Shown: positions 6,391 through 11,035 of the stretch, piece after piece
Numbering within the stretch: position 1 is the stretch's first letter
Layout: each line of letters begins with the position of its first letter
Source of the DNA: Kocuria sp.
GTDB lineage: Bacteria > Actinomycetota > Actinomycetes > Actinomycetales > Micrococcaceae
Direction: 5' to 3'
DNA: 11,035 nt
Assembly (NCBI GenBank): GCA_030454085.1
Contig: JAKDJD010000061.1
Location: forward strand, 1-11,035
Made by a program: the position numbers and the translations under genes
Notes under the pieces: generated by a model
Told to the model about the DNA's origin: nothing
The model's database searches: none
The model's input: the letters and a program-made list of their open reading frames with translations, nothing else

Positions 6391-8046
6391 ATGGATGCTG
6401 ACATCATTGTGGTCGGAGCCGGCTTGGCCGGACTCGTGGCCGCGGCGGAGGCGGCCGATGCCGGTCGTTCCGTCCTGGTCCTCGACCAGGAACCGGAGCA
6501 ATCCGTGGGCGGCCAGGCCCACTGGTCGCTGGGCGGGCTGTTCTTCGTCGACTCTCCGGAGCAGAGGCGCTCGGGCATCCGGGATTCCTTGGAGCTGGCG
6601 CACCAGGACTGGATGGGTTCCGCCCAGTTCGATCGCGAATGCGACTCTTGGCCCCGACAGTGGGCGGAGGCGTATCTCGATTTCGCGGCGGGGGAGAAGC
6701 GATCCTGGTTGCGGGGCATGGGGCACCGGGTGATCCCGATCGTCGGTTGGGCCGAACGTGGCGACGGCCGAGCGGAGGGGCACGGCAATTCCGTGCCCCG
6801 GTTCCACATCACATGGGGCACAGGCCCGGGTCTCGTGGCCCCGTTCGAGCGTCGGTGCCGTGACCACGCCCGGTCCGGCAGGCTCCGGTTCGCTTTCCGA
6901 CACCGTGTTGAGGGGCTGGTGAAGACCGGAGGCGCGGTCACCGGAGTCCGGGGTGACGTGTTGCGACCGGACCTCACGCGGCGCGGGACGGCGAGCAACC
7001 GCGACGTCGTCGGTGGTTTCGAGTACTCGGCCCAAGCCGTCATCGTGACCTCGGGCGGTATCGGCGCCAACCACGATCTTGTGCGCGAGAACTGGCCCGA
7101 ACGCCTCGGACCCCCACCGAAGACCATGGTTTCGGGAGTGCCCGCCCACGTGGACGGGAGGATGCTGCGCACCGCCCAGAACGCGGGAGCGCGCGTCATC
7201 AACCCGGACCGGATGTGGCACTACGTCGAAGGGATCCGGAATTGGGACCCCATCTGGGGCAACCATGGGATACGCATTCTTCCCGGCCCGTCAAGCTTGT
7301 GGCTCGACTCCGACGGCGTCCGCCTCCCGGGCCCGAACTATCCAGGATGCGACACCCTGAGCACCCTCGGTCACCTGCGTCGTACCGGGCACGAGTACAG
7401 CTGGTTCGTGCTGACTCAGAGGGTCATCGAAAAGGAGTTCGCGCTCTCGGGATCCGAACAGAACCCCGACCTGACGGGCAAGGATTTCAAGCTGCTGGCT
7501 TCCCGCGTGCTCTCGAAGGGAGCGCCCGGGCCGATCGAGGATTTCAAGAAGCACGGGGAGGACTTCGTCGTTGCAGAAAACCTGGAGGACCTCGTGGACG
7601 GAATGAATCGGGTGGGTGACTCCGGGCGAGAGATCGACGCCGACCGGTTGAGGAAGTTGGTCGAGGACCGCGACCGTGAGCTCGCGAACCCTTACGGCAA
7701 GGATGCTCAGCTGACGATGGTGCGTTCCCACCGCAAACATCTCGGTGACCGCATACTGAGGACTGCCCCGCCCCACGCATTCCTGGATCGTCGAAATGGG
7801 CCGCTCATCGCGGTTCGCCTCAACATCCTGACCCGAAAGACCCTCGGAGGCCTGGAGACCGATCTGCTCGGCCGGTGCCTGGGCATGCAGGGGGATCCGA
7901 TACCGGGTCTCTATGCCGCGGGCGAGGTCAACGGGTTCGGCGGTGGGGGAATGATGGGGTACAACGCCCTGGAGGGAACTTTCCTGGGCGGTTGCTTGTT
8001 TTCCGGTCGGGTTGCCGGACGCGCGGCCGCCGACGCCGTCGCCTGA
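6391..8046 (+). CDS. FAD-binding dehydrogenase (fumarate reductase/KstD-like flavoprotein)
   Basis: A 551-residue cytosolic flavoprotein of the FAD_binding_2 group, most like the uncharacterised 'putative FAD-binding dehydrogenase' family (COG3573-like). The N-terminus has the Rossmann dinucleotide fold IIVVGAGLAGLVAAAEAADAG (GxGxxG at 9-14) ending in the acidic strand LVLDQE, then GGQAHWSLGGLFFVDSPEQRR, typical of this family. The C-terminus has the second FAD-contact motif GLYAAGEVNGFGGGGMMGYN (506-525), then LEGTFLGGCLFSGR. Length and both motifs indicate an intact enzyme. Relatives reduce or dehydrogenate C=C bonds of ketosteroids, fumarate or urocanate; the substrate here cannot be told. 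The ATG at 6391 has GGAGGTGG (6378-6385) upstream and starts just before the Rossmann strand; the GTG at 6382 lies inside that site. Convergent with the asparaginase-like gene. Confidence 0.87.
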   Translation: MDADIIVVGAGLAGLVAAAEAADAGRSVLVLDQEPEQSVGGQAHWSLGGLFFVDSPEQRRSGIRDSLELAHQDWMGSAQFDRECDSWPRQWAEAYLDFAAGEKRSWLRGMGHRVIPIVGWAERGDGRAEGHGNSVPRFHITWGTGPGLVAPFERRCRDHARSGRLRFAFRHRVEGLVKTGGAVTGVRGDVLRPDLTRRGTASNRDVVGGFEYSAQAVIVTSGGIGANHDLVRENWPERLGPPPKTMVSGVPAHVDGRMLRTAQNAGARVINPDRMWHYVEGIRNWDPIWGNHGIRILPGPSSLWLDSDGVRLPGPNYPGCDTLSTLGHLRRTGHEYSWFVLTQRVIEKEFALSGSEQNPDLTGKDFKLLASRVLSKGAPGPIEDFKKHGEDFVVAENLEDLVDGMNRVGDSGREIDADRLRKLVEDRDRELANPYGKDAQLTMVRSHRKHLGDRILRTAPPHAFLDRRNGPLIAVRLNILTRKTLGGLETDLLGRCLGMQGDPIPGLYAAGEVNGFGGGGMMGYNALEGTFLGGCLFSGRVAGRAAADAVA

Positions 8047-8081
8047 GCCACCGACGCCGCGACCCGAGCCGCTGTCGTCGC

Positions 8082-8107
8082 GGCCGGAGTCGCCGTCGTC
8101 GCCGGCC
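8082..8107. terminator. Hairpin between convergent genes, possible shared terminator
   Basis: GGCCGG (8082-8087) and CCGGCC (8102-8107) form a perfect 6-bp stem in the 105-bp gap between two convergent genes. The arms are part of an imperfect direct repeat, GTCGTCGCGGCCGGAG and GTCGTCGCCGGCCGGAG. No T-run follows on either strand, so the call is weak. Confidence 0.3.
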
Positions 8108-8151
8108 GGAGCTCAGCCGTGTCGCCCGATCCGGCCCGACGAAGGGGCGCG

Positions 8152-8667
8152 TTACTGCTTGTCGACGAAGACCCCGCGAGAGCGGTCCTTGGATACCGAG
8201 CCCGCCTCGAAGATGCGACCGCTCATCGAGATGTACACCCCCGGTTCGAGCAGCTGGACGCTGGCCACCGCGGAGCCGAGGTTGAAGGGCGCGTCGGTTT
8301 GCCGCATGCAGGAGGGCTGCATGGCCCCGGTCAGCACGATCGTCTTGGCCGCGATCGCTTCCGGATGTCGTGCGAGGTATTCGGCGGTCTCGGGCATCGT
8401 GTCGGTTCCGTGGGTCACGACCACGCGGCTCGCCTCGGCGTCGACCAGCGCCTGGACGAGCTCGGCCCGGTGTTCGTCGGTCATGTCCAAACTGTCAATG
8501 GCGACGACGGACCGCACCTCTGTCTCGATGTTCGTCGCCGCCTGGTCCAGGATGGGCCCGATCGTGGGCTCGTCGATCTCGAGCCCGCCGGCCACCGAAT
8601 AGTATTTGTCGATCGTTCCGCCCGTGGTCAGAACGAGGATTGTCTGGGCGGTGCGGGGTGCGGGCAC
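8152..8667 (-). CDS. Short single-domain asparaginase-like protein
   Basis: A 171-residue cytosolic protein equal to the N-terminal domain of type I/II L-asparaginases, which hydrolyse asparagine to aspartate and ammonia. The active-site set is complete by alignment to E. coli asparaginase II: T18 in TTGGTID (14-20), S59 in DSLDM, T88-D89 in THGTDTM (85-91) and K160 in GSVSK. VLTGAMQP (111-118) is also conserved. The usual 320-350-residue enzymes have a second domain that completes the dimer active site; this protein ends naturally at FVDKQ, as do a known group of about 160-175-residue asparaginase-domain proteins, so it is not a truncation. The GTG start at 8667 is chosen because AAGGAG lies seven bases upstream; the open frame runs to 8763 without homology. 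Monocistronic and divergent from the next transporter. Activity on asparagine is unproven for this short group. Confidence 0.82.
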   Translation of the reverse strand: MPAPRTAQTILVLTTGGTIDKYYSVAGGLEIDEPTIGPILDQAATNIETEVRSVVAIDSLDMTDEHRAELVQALVDAEASRVVVTHGTDTMPETAEYLARHPEAIAAKTIVLTGAMQPSCMRQTDAPFNLGSAVASVQLLEPGVYISMSGRIFEAGSVSKDRSRGVFVDKQ

Positions 8668-9038
8668 GGGTGGCTCCTTCGGGAATGACGTCGGTATCGG
8701 ATGTGGCCGAACAGGCCCGGCGCACGGTATCAGCCTATCCGGGCTCTCGAACCCTCGAGGCACCGGTGCTGTGCTGTGTAATGGGTCACAAAAGACGTCG
8801 CAATGTGCGAGAGATTCATCGCGTCTCTCTGGCGGGGCAACCAGGTCCGTCCGATGTGGGTCAAGTTCGGAAGAATAGGTGTCTGACTAGCGGAAACGCA
8901 ACTCTTTCGAGTTTTTTGGCGCGGCGTGCGATCTCGCAGTGCAGGGTCTTGGAACGTGGAACCCGGGCCATCTCAACGGTTGCACCCGAGGGTCAGGGGA
9001 GTACAGTGGCACGCGTTTGTCGAAAAGAAAGCGTACTT
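8668..9038. other. 371-bp divergent intergenic region with several palindromes
   Basis: No gene is supported here. Toward the asparaginase-like gene, TAGGCT (minus strand, 8737-8732) could be a -10 element. Adjacent palindromes CCTCGAGG (8753-8760) and GCACCGGTGC (8760-8769) share one base and could be an operator. GAGAGA (8809-8814) and TCTCTC (8824-8829) form an inverted repeat with a nine-base loop. Toward the transporter, GGAAC occurs twice (8951-8955, 8958-8962) followed by GGTTG at 8978-8982, a pattern like ECF-sigma promoters; TTGCAC (8980-8985) and TACAGT (9002-9007), 16 bases apart, form an alternative SigA-type promoter. Confidence 0.4.
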
Positions 9039-10523
9039 ATGAGTGATTCTCAAACTTCACAATCACCCTCCCTAACCGCTGACGATATCCACGTTGTCGA
9101 CCAGGCCGAGATGAAGAAGGCGCTTCGTGCGACCCTCCTGGGGAACTTCATGGAGTGGTTCGACATCGGCGTCTTCGCCTACGTGATGACCTACATCGCG
9201 CTGGTCTTCTTCCCGTTGCCCGCCCCCTGGGACAGCTTGGCGACGTTCGCGACCCTCGCGGTGACCTTCCTGGTCCGTCCGCTTGGTGGTCTGATCCTCG
9301 GTCCCATTGGTGACAAGGTCGGTCGACGCAAGGTCCTGGCCTTCACCATCCTCATGATGTCCCTGGGCACCTTCCTCATCGGTTGCCTGCCGGGATACTC
9401 GACCATCGGCGTTCTCGCGCCGATTCTGTTGATCCTGCTCAAGTTCGTGCAGGGCTTCTCCACCGGTGGCGAGTACGCCGGTGCCGCTACCTTTATCGCG
9501 GAATACGCTTCCGACCGTCGTCGTGGTTTCTGGGGCTCCTTCCTGGACTTCGGTTCCTACCTCGGCTTCGCCGCTGCCGCCACCCTCGCGACCGTGATCG
9601 AGGTCGTCGGTGGCGAACAGTTCATGACCGATTGGGGCTGGCGCATCTGCTTCTGGGTTGCCCTCCCGCTCGGAATCGTGGGTATGTACATGCGAACCCA
9701 CATCCAGGAATCGCACGCCTTCGAGGCGCAGAAGGACGCGCAGGACGAAGAAGCGAAGAACGAGAACAAGACCGTCATGGACGAGCTCATGGAGGTCGTG
9801 CGCGCGCACTGGCCGCGCCTGCTCATCGGCTCGGCCATGGTCATGTGTGCCCAGGTGGTCGGCTACGCCGTGACCACGTACATGCCCGAATACCTCTCCG
9901 ACGTTCTGGGCTACGACACCCTGCACGGCAATGCCCTGCTCGTTCCCGTCCTGATCATCGTGTCCGTGAGCTTGCCGATCTTCGGCGCGATCTCGGACCG
10001 TGTGGGACGCCGCCCGGTCATGCTGATCGGTTGCGTGATCGGCGTCATCGGCTCGATCCCGTCCTTCGTGCTCATGACGATGGGACACACCTGGTCGACG
10101 TTCCTGGGTCTGCTGATCATGGGCATCATCATGATGTTCCAGGTTTCGATCCAGGCATCGGCGTTGCCCTCGCTGTTCCCCACCAGGGTCCGTTACACCG
10201 CGATGGGAATCATGTTCAACCTGGCCGTCGCCGTCTTCGGCGGTACCACAGGTTTCGTGATCACTGCGTTGCAGAACGTATTCCACTCCGATCTGATGGG
10301 CGCGTACTACATCATGCTCGCCTGCATCGTGGGTGCCATCGGCGTGTACTTCATGAAGGAATCCTCCGGGCGCAACCTCCACGGCTCGATGCCCGCGGTC
10401 GAGGACGAGGAAGAGGTCTCCGACGTCATCGAGAACATCGAGGAGAACGAGAAGTACGACCTGTCGACCATGCCCATCGACATCGTCGACGACCCTCGCG
10501 CCGACAAGGAAGGTGCGCTCTGA
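9039..10523 (+). CDS. proP: ProP-like MHS-family MFS transporter, copy 2
   Basis: A 494-residue twelve-helix transporter of the metabolite:H+ symporter family, strongly ProP-like. Signatures: LLGNFMEWFDIGVFAY (33-48), FLVRPLGGLILG (77-88), loop motif GPIGDKVGRRK (88-98), QGFSTGGEYAGA (138-149), FIAEYASDRRRGFWGS (152-167), GWRICFWVALPLGIVG, TTYMPEYLSDVLGY, AISDRVGRRPVM and ALPSLFPTRVRYTAM. From about residue 31 to 167 it lines up without gaps with the product of 3300-4757, so they are paralogues. The C-terminal tail of about 45 residues is very acidic (EDEEEVSDVIENIEENE) where copy 1 has a short mixed-charge tail. The ATG at 9039 lacks a good Shine-Dalgarno (only AAAAGAAAG); an in-frame GTG at 9006 has AGGGGAG five bases upstream and would add 11 residues. 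I keep the ATG because the product then has the usual short family N-terminus and a possible -10 covers 9006. The substrate is inferred (betaine, proline or carboxylate). Confidence 0.85.
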   Translation: MSDSQTSQSPSLTADDIHVVDQAEMKKALRATLLGNFMEWFDIGVFAYVMTYIALVFFPLPAPWDSLATFATLAVTFLVRPLGGLILGPIGDKVGRRKVLAFTILMMSLGTFLIGCLPGYSTIGVLAPILLILLKFVQGFSTGGEYAGAATFIAEYASDRRRGFWGSFLDFGSYLGFAAAATLATVIEVVGGEQFMTDWGWRICFWVALPLGIVGMYMRTHIQESHAFEAQKDAQDEEAKNENKTVMDELMEVVRAHWPRLLIGSAMVMCAQVVGYAVTTYMPEYLSDVLGYDTLHGNALLVPVLIIVSVSLPIFGAISDRVGRRPVMLIGCVIGVIGSIPSFVLMTMGHTWSTFLGLLIMGIIMMFQVSIQASALPSLFPTRVRYTAMGIMFNLAVAVFGGTTGFVITALQNVFHSDLMGAYYIMLACIVGAIGVYFMKESSGRNLHGSMPAVEDEEEVSDVIENIEENEKYDLSTMPIDIVDDPRADKEGAL

Positions 10524-10545
10524 TCGCAGAGCAACGTCCGGTCTG

Positions 10546-10590
10546 AGGCCTTCGGCCTTGCGGCCTTCGGGCTGGCGGCCCTCGGGTTGG
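10546..10590 (+). repeat. Three tandem copies of a 15-bp unit
   Basis: AGGCCTTCGGCCTTG (10546-10560), CGGCCTTCGGGCTGG (10561-10575) and CGGCCCTCGGGTTGG (10576-10590) are related units, 12-13 of 15 bases identical between neighbours. They begin 22 bp after the transporter stop. In the transporter's frame they would read AFGLA-like pentapeptides, but this is beyond the TGA and I see no reason to think it is translated. AGGCC-TTC-GGCCT can form a small hairpin. Confidence 0.6.
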
Positions 10591-10612
10591 TGACCCGGAT
10601 CGGCATCGTCAC

Positions 10613-10654
10613 GGGGCCGGTCTCCCTCGGGGAGGCCGGCCCCGTTGTCGTTTT
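10613..10654 (+). terminator. Terminator hairpin after the second ProP-like gene
   Basis: GGGGCCGG (10613-10620) and CCGGCCCC (10636-10643) form a perfect 8-bp stem, with an inner CTCC/GGAG pairing. The T-rich stretch GTTGTCGTTTT follows (10644-10654). The hairpin starts about 90 bp after the stop codon. Confidence 0.72.
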
Positions 10655-10783
10655 CACCGACGTTCACCGCACAGTGCCGTGGTCTCGGTCTGCGCAAGCC
10701 GCCGACGTCGTGCGCGGCCCCTGGCCCCCGGTCCCTCGGCCCCGGCCTGGTGCCGTTCGGAGGTGGATACCGGATCGAGAGGC

Positions 10784-11004
10784 GGTTTCCGCCGTTTGGT
10801 GGCGGCTAAACCCCCACCTAATGACTGGAAACAGCACCGAATCGGGTAACCGCCACGCTACGGCGCTGTACTTTGGGTCGTTCCGGGCGCGAATCTGCCG
10901 GTAGCCGCCACCGAATCGGGTAACCGCCACCCCATGGCGTAGTACTTCGCGGCTCTCCGGAGGCCTCGCCGCCGTTAGCCGCCACCGAATCGGGTAACCG
11001 CCAC
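10784..11004 (+). repeat. Three-copy tandem array of the 74-bp intergenic repeat (copies B1-B3)
   Basis: Units are 10784-10856, 10857-10930 and 10931-11004. Each ends in TCGGGTAACCGCCAC, with cores at 10842, 10916 and 10990, exactly 74 bp apart. B1 matches copy A1 (2815-2887) without gaps, and has the hairpin arm TTTGGTGG/CCACCTAA with one mismatch relative to the perfect A1 arm. B2 and B3 share a different first part with each other (about two-thirds identical) and lack the arm. No recognisable coding content on either strand. Nothing else is supported from here to the window end, where the array may continue. Confidence 0.78.
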
Positions 11005-11035
11005 GCGATTCGTGCGTCTCCGACACCCCGCCAAC

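Noticed and set aside
4984..7266. A 760-residue open frame on the minus strand across DUF1508, TRIC and part of the flavoprotein gene
   Set aside because: It lies opposite three well-supported genes, has no recognisable domain and shows low-complexity His/Arg/Pro-rich content.
9072..10697. A 541-residue minus-strand frame opposite the second ProP-like gene
   Set aside because: It is the antisense shadow of a clear transporter; residues are His/Asp/Glu/Gly-rich with no motif.
10784..11004. CRISPR array
   Set aside because: The repeats are direct and regularly spaced, but the spacers are about 50-63 bp and are similar to each other, copies are few, and no cas gene is nearby.
10664..11026. A 120-residue minus-strand frame with GGYPIRWRL/VAWRLPD-like repeats
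   Set aside because: The repeated peptides come from the intergenic DNA repeat; a similar peptide appears opposite the 2.8-kb cluster. The pattern follows the DNA, and there is no sign of a real protein.

Overview
The window is high-GC bacterial DNA with strong G/C preference at third codon positions, frequent GTG starts and purine-rich Shine-Dalgarno sites. This fits an actinomycete. The protein set (several MHS-type transporters, a TRIC channel, a flavin dehydrogenase, a one-repeat DUF1508 protein) would suit a Corynebacterium/Dietzia/Brevibacterium-like organism, but I cannot fix the genus from sequence alone. No tRNA, rRNA, CRISPR array, transposase or phage gene was seen.

Layout. (1) 130-2369, plus strand: a KgtP-type dicarboxylate/H+ symporter, overlapping by 4 bp a HAD phosphatase with an unusual N-terminal extension that looks like a decayed Nudix half-domain. 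(2) 2431-2790: an aldo/keto reductase cut off after about 100 residues, followed by about 500 bp of gene-free repeats. (3) 3300-4757, minus strand: a ProP-type MHS transporter. (4) 5134-5322: a 62-residue DUF1508/YegP-like protein with its own promoter and terminator. (5) 5506-8046, plus strand: a TRIC-family membrane channel, then a large FAD-binding dehydrogenase 75 bp downstream. (6) 8152-8667, minus strand: a one-domain asparaginase-like enzyme. (7) 9039-10523, plus strand: a second ProP-type MHS transporter. (8) 10524-11035: a terminator followed by the same intergenic repeat family seen near 2.8 kb, here as a three-copy tandem array of about 74 bp.

Functionally the window looks like chromosomal uptake and metabolism: three metabolite:H+ symporters (one for 2-oxoacids/dicarboxylates, two for betaine/proline-like osmolytes or carboxylates), an ion channel, and single enzymes of uncertain substrate. 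No multi-gene pathway or defence system is evident. The most unusual items are the intergenic repeat family (five copies of an 11-bp core, two with a hairpin arm), the truncated reductase at the edge of one repeat cluster, and the fused or decayed N-terminus of the HAD protein.
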